Below, piece after piece: positions 35,285 through 45,057 of a DNA stretch of 64,000 nucleotides. The number at the start of each line of letters is the position of its first letter. Within the stretch, counting starts at the first letter, position 1. The DNA is taken from positions 1 to 64,000 of the forward strand of contig JANJWO010000006.1 of NCBI GenBank assembly GCA_024709485.1. The letters are read 5' to 3'. The notes under the pieces were generated by a model. That model worked only from the letters and a program-made list of their open reading frames with translations. It made no database searches and had not been told where the DNA came from. This DNA comes from Hydrogenophilaceae bacterium (lineage in GTDB: Bacteria; Pseudomonadota; Gammaproteobacteria; Burkholderiales; Thiobacillaceae). Made by a program: the position numbers and the translations under genes.

Positions 35285-36231
35285 CCGGAGGCCGAAAGGG
35301 CGAGGACATCATCGAGGTCGTCGCCGCGGTGCTGACGCGGCCCAACGGCGAAGTCATGCTGGCCTCGCGCCCGGCCGGCAAGGTGTACGCCGGCTACTGG
35401 GAATTTCCCGGCGGCAAGGTGGAAGCGGGCGAATCGCTGGACCATGCGCTCGCCCGCGAGCTGAAGGAAGAGCTCGGCATCGCGGCGCTGCGCGCCACGC
35501 GCTGGATCACCAGGGTGTTCGCCTATCCGCACGCCACGGTGCGGCTGAATTTTTTCCGCATATGGCACTGGCAGGGCGAGCCGCATCCGCACGAAGGCCA
35601 GACTTTTGCCTGGGACAACCCGGCGGCGCATTCTGTCGAGCCGCTGTTGCCGGCCAATTTCCCCATCCTCAAGGCGCTCATGCTGCCGCCGGTCTACGGC
35701 ATCAGCCATGCCCAGGCGCTGGGGCAGGATGTCTTCCTGCAGCGCCTGGATGCCGCACTCGCAAACGGCCTGCGCCTCGTCCAGGTGCGCGACAAGGATT
35801 TGCCCGAGAGCGAGCGGCTGGAGCTGGCGCGCGAAACGGTCAAGCGCGCCAGGCCTTACGGCGCGCGCGTGCTGGTCAACGGTACGCTTGACCTGGCGCG
35901 CGCCGCCGGCGCCGATGGCGTGCACCTGGACGCCGGCGCGCTGATGAACTGCGCCGCGCGCCCGGACTGCGACTGGGTCGGCGCCTCCTGCCACAATGGG
36001 GAGGAGCTTGCGCGCGCCGCCGACATCGCCGATTTCGCCATGCTCTCGCCGGTATTGCCCACGGCAAGCCACCCCGGCGAGCCCACGCTGGGCTGGGAAG
36101 CGTTCGCGCGGCTGGCGGCGCAAAGCCCGATTCCGGTCTATGCCCTGGGCGGCGTCGCCTACGCCGACCTCGATACCGCGCGCAGCCACGGCGCGCACGG
36201 CATCGCCATGCTGAGAGGCGCCTGGGCATGA
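35281..36231 (+). CDS. Nudix (MutT-like) hydrolase fused to thiamine-phosphate synthase-like domain
   Basis: Nudix box GKVEAGESLDHALARELKEELGI; C-terminal RLVQVRDKDLPESERLELA...GADGVHLDAGAL...LSPVLPTASHPGEPTLGWEAF. Confidence 0.93.
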   Translation: MTGGRKGEDIIEVVAAVLTRPNGEVMLASRPAGKVYAGYWEFPGGKVEAGESLDHALARELKEELGIAALRATRWITRVFAYPHATVRLNFFRIWHWQGEPHPHEGQTFAWDNPAAHSVEPLLPANFPILKALMLPPVYGISHAQALGQDVFLQRLDAALANGLRLVQVRDKDLPESERLELARETVKRARPYGARVLVNGTLDLARAAGADGVHLDAGALMNCAARPDCDWVGASCHNGEELARAADIADFAMLSPVLPTASHPGEPTLGWEAFARLAAQSPIPVYALGGVAYADLDTARSHGAHGIAMLRGAWA

Positions 36232-36644
36232 AGCGGCTCGTCGCGCCCGGGCTGATCATACTCGCGCTGGCGGCGCTGGCGCTGTGGGGCGTCTGGCAGA
36301 AAGCGCCGCAACCGGCGGCGCAAGCCATCGTCTGCACGGACCCGGTGGCGGGCTGCGTTTTCATGCACAACGGCGCGCCCTGCCGGCTGCGCTTTTCCGC
36401 CCCGCCCGAGGCGCTCAAGCCCTTCGCGCTCTCGCTCGCGGCCCCGAACCTGGGCCAGGCCTCGGTTTCCTTCCGGATGCTCGGCATGGACATGGGCATC
36501 ACCCGCTACGAGCTGCGCCAGGAGGCCTCCGGCAACTGGGCGGCCCAGGTCACCCTGCCGGTCTGCACGGCAAGCCGGGCCGACTGGGAGGCGGAACTCA
36601 ATCTGGATGGCCGACTCTATACCCTGGCGTTCATTACCCGCTGA
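36228..36644 (+). CDS. hypothetical membrane-anchored protein
   Basis: Overlaps upstream stop (ATGA); one N-terminal TM, four cysteines. Confidence 0.65.
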   Translation: MKRLVAPGLIILALAALALWGVWQKAPQPAAQAIVCTDPVAGCVFMHNGAPCRLRFSAPPEALKPFALSLAAPNLGQASVSFRMLGMDMGITRYELRQEASGNWAAQVTLPVCTASRADWEAELNLDGRLYTLAFITR

Positions 36645-36713
36645 TCGCGGCCGTCGTTGTCATGCGTTTGCCACACTCCGGCATATAATGGACCCGTTCC
36701 AGGAGAGATAAAG

Positions 36714-37415
36714 ATGCCCACCGAACACATCTTCAAGCAGTTTGACATGGACTTGGAAAGCATTCGCGCCAATGTCCTGAAAATGGGCGGCCTGGTGGAA
36801 GAGCAGATCATCCACTCGGTCGAGGCGCTGACCGGCGGCGACCTGTCTTTGGCGGACGAAGTCATCGCCCACGACCACAGCGTCAACGCGCTCGAGGTGC
36901 AGATCGACGAGGATGTCGCCCACGTCATCGCCCGGCGCGCGCCCACCGCTTCGGATCTGCGCATGCTGATGATGGTGGTGAAGACCATCACCGACCTCGA
37001 ACGCATCGGCGATGAAGCCGCCAAGATCGCGCGCATGGCCAAGCTCGTCCATCAGAGCGAGCGCCTCAGCCTGCCGCGCTTCAACGAGGTCAAGTACATG
37101 TCCACGGTCGTGCTGGACATGCTGCGCAAGGCGCTCGACGGCTTCGCCCGCCTGGACGTCAGCAGCGCCGCCTCGATCGCGCGCCAGGACGACGAGGTGG
37201 ACGAGGAGTTCCGCCTCAACCTGCGCCATCTCATCACCTTCATGATGGAGGATCCGCGCACCATTTCGGTATCCATCGACATCCTGTTCGCGGCCAAGGC
37301 CATCGAGCGCATGGGCGACCACGCCAAGAACATGTCCGAATACGTGGTCTACATGGTCAAGGGCAAGGACGTGCGCCATACCTCGCTGGAGGAGATGGAA
37401 AGGGAATTGATGTAA
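36714..37415 (+). CDS. phoU: phosphate signalling protein PhoU
   Basis: HIFKQFDMDLESIRANVLKMGGLVEEQI...AIERMGDHAKNMSEYVVYMVKGKDVRH. Confidence 0.95.
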   Translation: MPTEHIFKQFDMDLESIRANVLKMGGLVEEQIIHSVEALTGGDLSLADEVIAHDHSVNALEVQIDEDVAHVIARRAPTASDLRMLMMVVKTITDLERIGDEAAKIARMAKLVHQSERLSLPRFNEVKYMSTVVLDMLRKALDGFARLDVSSAASIARQDDEVDEEFRLNLRHLITFMMEDPRTISVSIDILFAAKAIERMGDHAKNMSEYVVYMVKGKDVRHTSLEEMERELM

Positions 37416-37433
37416 GCCCCTGCGGCGCCAAGC

Positions 37434-37460
37434 AAAACGGGCTCGAATGAGCCCGTTTTT
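37434..37460. terminator. intrinsic terminator
   Basis: AAAACGGGCTCGAATGAGCCCGTTTTT. Confidence 0.92.
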
Positions 37461-37480
37461 CGTGGTGCGGCCGATGCGCG

Positions 37481-37753
37481 CTATTTGGTCGGCGGCACGT
37501 AGCCCGCCACCTGGTGGGCGCCGGCGCCGAAGAAGTATTGCTCCATCTGCGTCATCAGGTACTTGCGCGCCTGCGGGTCGGCGAGGCTCAGGCGGTTCTC
37601 GTTGATGAGCATGGTCTGATGGCGGGTCCACGCGGCCCAGGCCTCCTTGGACACGCTCTCGAAAATCCGCTTGCCGAGGTCGCCGGGAACGGGAGGAAAA
37701 GCCAGGCCTTCAGCTTCGCGGCCGAGTTTGACGCAATGCACCATGCGGGTCAT
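37481..37753 (-). CDS. oxidative damage protection protein YggX-like (Fe(II) trafficking)
   Basis: [39 protein letters not shown]. Confidence 0.95.
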   Translation of the reverse strand: MTRMVHCVKLGREAEGLAFPPVPGDLGKRIFESVSKEAWAAWTRHQTMLINENRLSLADPQARKYLMTQMEQYFFGAGAHQVAGYVPPTK

Positions 37754-37791
37754 GTTCTGCTCCTGAAATCAGTCAAATGTTAACGGCACGA

Positions 37792-38121
37792 TTATAAGCC
37801 CAGGCTCTTCTCGATGCGCCGGGCAAACACCTTCATTTCCTTCGCCGCCTGGATGTCGCCCCTGGCCTCGGCGACCTCGATTCCCTTGCGGTAGGCGGCC
37901 AGCGCACCAGGCGCATCGCCCGCCTCGTTGAGCGCGCGGCCCAGCAGCTTCCAGGCGGCCGAATAGGCGGGGTCGTGTTCGAGCGCCTTTCGCAGGTGCG
38001 GCACGGCATTCGCCGCCTGGCCGGCACCGAGGTAGGCATTGCCGAGCGACACGCGCAGCAGGGCATTGTCCTTGCCCGCGGCCAGCATTTTTTCGAAGTT
38101 CTCGATGGCAGGGTTCATCAT
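37792..38121 (-). CDS. TPR-repeat protein
   Basis: MMNPAIENFEKMLAAGKDNALLRVSLGNAYLGAGQAANAVPHLRKALEHDPAYSAAWKLLGRAL. Confidence 0.85.
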   Translation of the reverse strand: MMNPAIENFEKMLAAGKDNALLRVSLGNAYLGAGQAANAVPHLRKALEHDPAYSAAWKLLGRALNEAGDAPGALAAYRKGIEVAEARGDIQAAKEMKVFARRIEKSLGL

Positions 38122-39572
38122 TTTCTCCAGAAAGCCGGCGTCAGCACCACCAGAAACGTGAACATCTCGAGCCGCCCCAGCAGCATGGCCAGCGTGCACA
38201 GCCAGGTCTGAAAATCGTTGAGCGCCGCGAATGTCGTGGACGGCCCGACGCCGCCCAGCCCGGGGCCGATGTTGGAAAGCGTGGCAATGACGGCCGTCAC
38301 CGCCGTGACCGGCTCCAGCCCGGTCGCCATCATGGCCAGGGTCATGATGATCGCGGCCAGCACGAACACGAAAAAAAAGGCCAGCACGGCAAAGATGATC
38401 TGGTTGGAGACCGGCACGCCCGCATAGCGTACCGGAATCTGGGCGCTGGGGTGCAGCAGGCGCTTGAGCTCGCGGTAAAGCTGCTGTATGAGCAGGCGCG
38501 CGCGGATCATCTTGATGCCGCCGCCGGTCGATCCGGAGGAAGTCGAGAAAGTGCCCAACAGCAGCATCCAGAAGCCCGCGAACGCGGGCCACAGGCCGAA
38601 ATCGGTCGTCGCATAGCCGGTGGTGGTGGCGACCGACACGGTGTTGAACAGGGCGTAGCGCAGGGCGCTCGGGAAATCGCCGTACTGCCCCACGCCCCAG
38701 AGATAGAACGCGATCAGCACGCCGCTGCCCAGCACGGTGAACACGAACACCTTGGCTTCGCCGTCATTGACATACACCCCGAACGTGCGCGTGCGCAGGA
38801 AGTTGAAATGGGTGGCGAAGTTTATCCCCGAGATCAGCATGAAGGTGATGGCGATGATTTCCAGCGCCTGCGAGTCGAAGTAGCCGAAGGAGGCGTCGTG
38901 GGAGGAAAAGCCGGCCAGGCCCATGGTGGAAAAGGCATGCATCAGCGCATCGGTCCAGCTCATGCCGAATGCCCAGTACGCGAGAAAACAGACGAGCGTG
39001 AGGCCGGCGTAGATGAGCCACAGCCCCTTCGCGGTTTGCGCGATGCGCGGCGTGAGGCGGGTGTCTTTCATGGGGCCGGGGGTTTCGGCCTTGAACAGCT
39101 GGCGCCCGCCGATGCCGAGCATGGGCAGAATCGCCACCGCCAGCACGATCACGCCCATGCCGCCGAACCACTGCAGCTCGCCGCGCCAGATATTGATCGA
39201 GGCGGGCAGGGCATCGAGCCCGGACAGCACGGTGGCGCCGGTGGCGGTCAGCCCGGAAACCGCTTCGAAATAGGCGTCGGTGACGCTGATGTCCAGATGC
39301 GACAGCAGCGGCAGCATGCCGAAAACGGGCAGCCCCGCCCACACCAGGAACACCAGCAGAAAGCCGTCCTTGATGCGCAGTTCGCGGCGGAACGGGCGGA
39401 AAACGACCCACAGCAGGAAACCCGCCAGGCAGGTGAACAGCAGAGCCTCCGCGAACAGACGCAGCGTCGGCTCGCCATTGAGCCAGGCCACCAGCATCGG
39501 CAGGCTGAGCGTCAGCCCGAACAGGAAGACGACGCCGCCGAGCACGTGCAGCAGTGAAAACAGGGACTGCAT
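38118..39572 (-). CDS. trkH: Trk-type potassium uptake membrane protein
   Basis: SGLTATGATVLSGLDALP, STSSGSTGGGIKMIRA. Confidence 0.92.
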   Translation of the reverse strand: MQSLFSLLHVLGGVVFLFGLTLSLPMLVAWLNGEPTLRLFAEALLFTCLAGFLLWVVFRPFRRELRIKDGFLLVFLVWAGLPVFGMLPLLSHLDISVTDAYFEAVSGLTATGATVLSGLDALPASINIWRGELQWFGGMGVIVLAVAILPMLGIGGRQLFKAETPGPMKDTRLTPRIAQTAKGLWLIYAGLTLVCFLAYWAFGMSWTDALMHAFSTMGLAGFSSHDASFGYFDSQALEIIAITFMLISGINFATHFNFLRTRTFGVYVNDGEAKVFVFTVLGSGVLIAFYLWGVGQYGDFPSALRYALFNTVSVATTTGYATTDFGLWPAFAGFWMLLLGTFSTSSGSTGGGIKMIRARLLIQQLYRELKRLLHPSAQIPVRYAGVPVSNQIIFAVLAFFFVFVLAAIIMTLAMMATGLEPVTAVTAVIATLSNIGPGLGGVGPSTTFAALNDFQTWLCTLAMLLGRLEMFTFLVVLTPAFWRK

Positions 39573-40957
39573 CAGAAGAACCCGAAGCCGACCTGGAACA
39601 GTTTTTCGACCTTGGCGATGATGCGCTTGTTGAGGACGAAAATGATGACGTGATCCTCCGCCTCGATCAGCGTGTCGTGATGGGCGATGATGACCTCCTC
39701 GCCGCGGATGATGGCGCCGATGCTGGCGCCCTCGGGCAGCCGGATCTCCTCGATGCGGCGGCCGACGACCTTTGAATTCCTGGCATCGCCGTGCACCACG
39801 ACCTCCAGCGCCTCGGCCGCGCCGCGGCGCAGCGAGTGCACCACCGCCATGTCGCCGCGGCGGATCCTGGACAGCAGCGGCCCGACGGTGGCCTGCGCCG
39901 GCGAGATGGCGATGTCGATCTGGCCGCCTTGCACCAGGTCGACATAGGCCGTGCGGTTGATCAGGGCCATGACCCGGCGCGCGCCCATGCGCTTGGCCAG
40001 CAGCGCGGACATGATGTTGTCCTCGTCGTCGTTGGTGAGCGCGCAGAAAATGTCCATGTCATGGACGCTCTCCTGGTCGAGCAGCTCCTCGTCGGTCGCA
40101 TCGCCGTGCAGCACCAGGGCACGGTTCAGCTCCGCGCCCAGCTGGGCGCAGCGCGGCTTGTTGTGGTCGATGATCTTGACCTCGTAGTCGCGCTCCAGCG
40201 CCGCGGCCAGGCGTTTGCCGATATTGCCGCCGCCCGCGATCATGACTTTCTTCACCGGCCGGTCGATGCGGCGCAACTCGCGCATGACCCGCTGGATATC
40301 GTCCTTCCTGGCCAGGAAGAACACCTCGTCGCCCGGCTCGATCACCGTGTGACCTTCGGGCACCAGGCCGCGGTCCTTGCGGAAAATGGCCGCCACCCGG
40401 CAGTCGAGATCCGGCGTGTGCTTGCGGATCACCTGCAGCTCGTGGCCGACCAGGGGGCCGCCGTGATAGGCGCGCACCGCCACCAGGCGCACGCGTCCGT
40501 CGGCGAAATCGAGCACCTGCAGCGCCTCCGGATACTCGACCAGGCGGTGCAGGTAGTGGGTGATTTCCTGTTCGGGGCTGATGGTGTGGTCGACGGAAAA
40601 ACGCTTGCGCGCCAGGGTTTCGCCGTCCTCCTGGTCCTGGGCGAGATAGTCGAGCGAGCGCAGCCGCGCCACCCGCGTCGGCACATTGAACTCGCTCGCG
40701 CAAATCTTGCAGGCGACCAGGTTGGCTTCGTCGCTTTGCGTGACGGCCACCACCATGTCGGCGTCGGCCGCGCCGGCCTTTTGCAGCACCGAAGGGTGTG
40801 CCGCGTGCCCCTGCACGGTGCGCAGGTCGAGGCGGTTCTGGAGCAGCGCCAGGCGCTCGCGGTCGAGGTCCACCAGGGTGAGGTCGTTGTTCTCCGCCAC
40901 CAGGCTTTCCGCCAGAGTGCTGCCGACCTGGCCGGCGCCGAGGATGATGATCTTCAT
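39572..40957 (-). CDS. trkA: Trk system potassium transporter TrkA
   Basis: Two RCK_N domains: MKIIILGAGQVGSTLAESLV and VMIAGGGNIGKRLAAAL. Confidence 0.95.
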   Translation of the reverse strand: MKIIILGAGQVGSTLAESLVAENNDLTLVDLDRERLALLQNRLDLRTVQGHAAHPSVLQKAGAADADMVVAVTQSDEANLVACKICASEFNVPTRVARLRSLDYLAQDQEDGETLARKRFSVDHTISPEQEITHYLHRLVEYPEALQVLDFADGRVRLVAVRAYHGGPLVGHELQVIRKHTPDLDCRVAAIFRKDRGLVPEGHTVIEPGDEVFFLARKDDIQRVMRELRRIDRPVKKVMIAGGGNIGKRLAAALERDYEVKIIDHNKPRCAQLGAELNRALVLHGDATDEELLDQESVHDMDIFCALTNDDEDNIMSALLAKRMGARRVMALINRTAYVDLVQGGQIDIAISPAQATVGPLLSRIRRGDMAVVHSLRRGAAEALEVVVHGDARNSKVVGRRIEEIRLPEGASIGAIIRGEEVIIAHHDTLIEAEDHVIIFVLNKRIIAKVEKLFQVGFGFF

Positions 40958-41054
40958 GTTCGCAAGGGATTGGGGAGCAGGGGGCGGGGAGCCGCGGCTT
41001 GCGGCCGCGCTGTCGAAAGAAGGCGCTTGGCCTTTCGCGGAATCCCGCGCCGCG

Positions 41055-42329
41055 TCAAAGGTCCTCGTCCAGGCGCTTGCCGTGCCGGATGTTGAGCTGC
41101 TTGAGCTTGCGGTACAGATGGGTGCGCTCGAGCCCCGCCCGGTCCGCCACGCGGGTCATGCTGCCGCCCTCCTTCTGGATGAGCTGCTCGAAATACAGGC
41201 GCTCGAAGATGTCGCGCGCTTCGCGCAGCGGCGCATCCATCGGGATCATCTGCGCGACCGAAGGGCTGGTCGACTGCTTCAGCGGCGCCAGCACGCGGCT
41301 CACATCCTCGCTGTCGATCTCGTCGGAGAGCGCGGCGATCGCCAGGCTGCGCACGATGTTGTTGAGCTGGGGCAGGTTGCCGGGCCAGTCGAAATGGCGC
41401 AGCTGGTTGAGCGCGGCGATGCTGAATTTGCGCGCCGGGCACTCGCCGCCCTCGATCAACTGCGTGAGCATGAAATTGGCGATGTCGGGAATGTCCTCGC
41501 GGTGCTCCCTGAGCGGCGGGATATGCACGCTCACCGTGGACACCCGGTAATACAGGCGCGAGTCGAATTCGTTTGCCGCGATCATTTCATCGATGTTGCG
41601 GCTGGTCGCGCACACCAGCCGGGCCGTGCTGCCGTTGAGCTTGTCGATCAGCAGGGACAGGCCTTTCTGCTCCAGCTTGCTGAGTTCGCACAGCTCGGAC
41701 AGGTAGAGCGTGCCGTTTTCGACCTTTTCCGCCAGCTCGGAGGGGGACGCCACCAGCTGGCCGCGCTCGGTGATCTCCACCCACGGCGTGCTGGCCGGGT
41801 GCAGGAAACGCGCGCACAGGTCGAAGCCGCTGCCGGGCTCGCCCGAGAGCAATACCGGATGCGTATGGCCGGCGATCTGCGCCAGGCGCTTTTTCAAGTC
41901 CTGCACGACCTGGCTCTTGCCCAGCGCGGACAGCTCGAACGAGGGCAGGCGGCGCGGCGCATCGGCCTTCTTGATGGCCTTGGTCACGGTGGCGAGCAGC
42001 TTGGCCAGGGCGATGGGCTTTTCCAGGAAATCCACCGCGCCGAGCTTGGTCGCCTCGACCGCGGTATCGATGGTGGCATGCCCCGACATCATGACCACGG
42101 GCATGGTGAGCTGGCCGCCGGCGGCCCATTCCTTCAACAGGGTGACGCCGTCCGTATCCGGCATCCAGATGTCGAGCAGCACCAGGTCGGGGCGCCGCTG
42201 CGCGCGATAGCGCCGCGCCTCCTCGGCGTTCTCGGCCGCGTGAACGTCGTAGCCTTCCTCGGTCAGGATCTCGGACAACAGGTCACGGATGCCGACTTCG
42301 TCATCCACCACCAAAACATAACCGCTCAC
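41055..42329 (-). CDS. NtrX-like response regulator with degenerate AAA+ domain
   Basis: Receiver VLVVDDEVGIRDLL...; AAA+ remnants GEPGSGFD, NGTLYLSEL, CATSRNIDEMIAANEFDSRLYYRVSTVSVHIPPLREHREDIP; Fis-type HTH. Confidence 0.88.
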   Translation of the reverse strand: MSGYVLVVDDEVGIRDLLSEILTEEGYDVHAAENAEEARRYRAQRRPDLVLLDIWMPDTDGVTLLKEWAAGGQLTMPVVMMSGHATIDTAVEATKLGAVDFLEKPIALAKLLATVTKAIKKADAPRRLPSFELSALGKSQVVQDLKKRLAQIAGHTHPVLLSGEPGSGFDLCARFLHPASTPWVEITERGQLVASPSELAEKVENGTLYLSELCELSKLEQKGLSLLIDKLNGSTARLVCATSRNIDEMIAANEFDSRLYYRVSTVSVHIPPLREHREDIPDIANFMLTQLIEGGECPARKFSIAALNQLRHFDWPGNLPQLNNIVRSLAIAALSDEIDSEDVSRVLAPLKQSTSPSVAQMIPMDAPLREARDIFERLYFEQLIQKEGGSMTRVADRAGLERTHLYRKLKQLNIRHGKRLDEDL

Positions 42330-44458
42330 TGCTTACCCCCCGTGGAGCCCTTGTAAATGGGCAAGGTTACGCATACGCAGGCGCCTCCGGCGGGCAGATT
42401 CTCCACCCGGATGCCGCCCCCGAGTTCCTCGACGATTTTTTTCACTATAGGCAAGCCCAGCCCCGTGCCCTTGGGTTTCGTCGTCGCATATGGCTCGAAC
42501 ATCCTCGCCATCATGTGCTCGGCAAAGCCCGGGCCGTTGTCGGAAACCACCAGCCGCACGCCGTCCTCGGCCGCCTCGGTGCGGATGCCGACGCGTCCTT
42601 CCGGCTTGCCGGCCAGCGCATCCTGCGCATTTTGCAACAGATTATGTATCACTTGGCGCATGAGTGTAGAGTCCCCCGCCACCAGCGGCAGCTCCGCGGA
42701 CAAATCCGGCAGCACGCCGGCGCCGTCATAAAGCGTCAACACTTCGCGCACCAGCGCGTTCAGATCCAGCGGCGCGACCTGGGCGCTGGGCATGCGCGCA
42801 TAGCTGGCGAAGGCGTCCACCATGCCCTTCATGGCGCCCACCTGGTTGATGATGGTGGCGGTCGCGCGCGTCAGCATTTCGGCATCGCCGCCCGCCAGCT
42901 TGTCCTTCAGCCGCAGCGACAGGCGTTCCGCGGAAAGCTGGATGGGGGTGAGCGGGTTCTTGATTTCGTGCGCCAGCCGCCGCGCCACCTCGCCCCAGGC
43001 GGCATCGCGCTCGGCGCGGATGAGCTTGGTCACGTCGTCGAACACCAGGGTATAGCCGCGCTGCACTTCGGCCGGCAACTTGCTGCCGCGCACCAGCAGC
43101 ATCTGCATGTAGCCGGTGCGCGGAAATTCCAACTGCGCATGCCAGTCCCCGCCTTCGGCGGCGATGAAGCGCTCCGCCGCCGCCTCGCCGAACTCGCGCA
43201 GCGGCGAGCCGTCCTCCCCCCACTCGACCAGGGCTTTGCCGGTAAGCCCCGCGGCGCCGGCTTCCAGGATGCGCGCGGCGGCGTCGTTGACGGCGCGCGC
43301 GCGCAGCTTGTGATCGAGCGCCACCACCCCGGAAGACAGATTGGCCAGCACGCTTTCCAGGTAGGCCTTGGCCTGCTCGGTCTGCAGCTGGTTGCGCTCC
43401 GCCTCGCCGCGGGCTTCCGACAACTGCCGCGTCATGTCGTTGAAGGAGTGGATCAGCGCGCCCAGTTCGTCCCTGCTCTGCACCGACTGCATCTGCGAGA
43501 AGTCGCCCTTGGCCACCGCGCGCGTGCCGCGCGCCAGGGTGCGCAGCGGGGCGCCCATCCTGTCCGACAGCAGATAGGCGAGGGCGATGGTCAGGAACAG
43601 GGCCAGCAGCAGGGTCAGCGTCAAGGCCATGCCGTACATGCGCTTCAGGCCCAGCCGCGAGGCGGCGATTTCCTGATAGTCGCGATAGGCGCTCTGCACC
43701 GCCTCCGCATCCCGCGCCAGGCTCGGCGGCACGGCCTGCAGCACCTGCAGCACGCGCGTCTCGCCGGCGAACGAGGTGCTGTACACCGGCACCAGCACGC
43801 GCATCACCAGGCCCTTGCCGGGCAGGTCGTCGACCCGGCTGTAGGATTTTTCCTGCAACACCTGCCAAAGTATGGCGCGCTCCGGAATCACCGGCAGCAG
43901 CCCGGCCTGCTCGCCGGCCGCCGTCACGATCACGCCGCCCTTGTCGTCGAACAGCGTGGCCTCGTTCACGGCGGCCTGCTCGCGCAAGGACGACAGCATG
44001 GTGATCACCGAGCCCGGGCCGACGTCGGACAGGGCCAGCGCCATGCGTTCGGTCTTTTTGGACAGATCGGCGAGCAGGTCGTCGAGCGCGGCCTGGCCCA
44101 GGCTGACGCCCGAGCCGAGCGCGGTGTCGACCCGCACGTCGAACCAGGTCTCGATGCTGCGATTGAGGAAAAACACCGAGGCGCCGAACACCACGGTCGC
44201 CGGCAGCAGGGCGACGAGGCCGAACCACAGCATCAGCCTGAAGGTGAGCTTGCTGCCGAACACGCCCGCGCGGATGCGGCGGCGCAATTGCCAGAGCTGC
44301 CAGCCGACCAGCGCCAGCAAGGCGGCGGCGATGACGGCGCCCGTCAACAGCAGCGCCGGGAAGCTTTCCGAAAGCAGCGGGGTGTCGCCGCTGGCCGGAA
44401 ACAGCAAGGTCAGCACCGCCGCGCCCAGCAAGGCGGCGGCCACCAGCAGATAGCGCAT
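42326..44458 (-). CDS. NtrY-like membrane sensor histidine kinase
   Basis: HAMP, PAS, H-box ARRLAHEIKNPLTPIQLSAERL, MARMFEPYATTKPKGTGLGL. Confidence 0.93.
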   Translation of the reverse strand: MRYLLVAAALLGAAVLTLLFPASGDTPLLSESFPALLLTGAVIAAALLALVGWQLWQLRRRIRAGVFGSKLTFRLMLWFGLVALLPATVVFGASVFFLNRSIETWFDVRVDTALGSGVSLGQAALDDLLADLSKKTERMALALSDVGPGSVITMLSSLREQAAVNEATLFDDKGGVIVTAAGEQAGLLPVIPERAILWQVLQEKSYSRVDDLPGKGLVMRVLVPVYSTSFAGETRVLQVLQAVPPSLARDAEAVQSAYRDYQEIAASRLGLKRMYGMALTLTLLLALFLTIALAYLLSDRMGAPLRTLARGTRAVAKGDFSQMQSVQSRDELGALIHSFNDMTRQLSEARGEAERNQLQTEQAKAYLESVLANLSSGVVALDHKLRARAVNDAAARILEAGAAGLTGKALVEWGEDGSPLREFGEAAAERFIAAEGGDWHAQLEFPRTGYMQMLLVRGSKLPAEVQRGYTLVFDDVTKLIRAERDAAWGEVARRLAHEIKNPLTPIQLSAERLSLRLKDKLAGGDAEMLTRATATIINQVGAMKGMVDAFASYARMPSAQVAPLDLNALVREVLTLYDGAGVLPDLSAELPLVAGDSTLMRQVIHNLLQNAQDALAGKPEGRVGIRTEAAEDGVRLVVSDNGPGFAEHMMARMFEPYATTKPKGTGLGLPIVKKIVEELGGGIRVENLPAGGACVCVTLPIYKGSTGGKQ

Positions 44459-45057
44459 CAAGGCGTGACTTCCCACTCGTGCCAATCGCTTTCCACTTCC
44501 CATTTGCCCGAGGCCAGCGCACTGATCTGCAGCGGCTTGGACAGTTGCCCGACATCCAGCCGCAGGCGCAAGCCGGCAACATAGGTGTTGCCGGCCTTGA
44601 CGGATTTGCCCGCGACGATGGCCCAGTTTTCGACGCGCCCCAGTTCGGCCAGCGCCTCGGCCAGCGTGTCATAGGCCTTGAAGCCCTCCCGCGTTTCGAG
44701 CTGATAGCGCCGGGTGAGCGGGCTGTAATTCAGGCGGCCGATGCGGCTCGCCACGGCAATGTCTTCATTGAACCACCAGGGCCGCACGCGCCGCAGCCTG
44801 GCCTCGGTCACGAAATTCAGCGGAATGCCTTTTTTCAACCCGTCCTCCTGGGTGCGGTTGAGCCGCACATTCAGCGCCGCGTCGAGCACCCAGTCGTCGC
44901 CCACCGGCTTGAGCGCCGCATACAGCACGGTGACCGCCTCGTCCGCGGCGGCCGCGCGGGCCGGCAGCGACGCGGCCAGCAGGGAAAACAGCATGAGGAT
45001 AACGCGGGCCGCAAAGAAATTATTCTGGCGTGCGCGGGGCGCGCTGGAGAAGCGCAT
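44458..45057 (-). CDS. DUF4390 family protein
   Basis: VRPWWFNEDIAVASRIGRLNYSPLTRRYQL; internal ATG at 44994 is an alternative start. Confidence 0.82.
   Translation of the reverse strand: MRFSSAPRARQNNFFAARVILMLFSLLAASLPARAAAADEAVTVLYAALKPVGDDWVLDAALNVRLNRTQEDGLKKGIPLNFVTEARLRRVRPWWFNEDIAVASRIGRLNYSPLTRRYQLETREGFKAYDTLAEALAELGRVENWAIVAGKSVKAGNTYVAGLRLRLDVGQLSKPLQISALASGKWEVESDWHEWEVTP

Noticed and set aside
35281-36231. Nudix-ThiE fusion as a novel domain combination
   Set aside because: This MutT plus thiamine-phosphate synthase-like arrangement is already known in Beta- and Gammaproteobacteria.
40960-41054. G-rich stretch GGGATTGGGGAGCAGGGGGCGGGGAG upstream of trkA
   Set aside because: Resembles one arm of the long hairpins but I could not find a partner arm; G-quadruplex potential alone is weak evidence.
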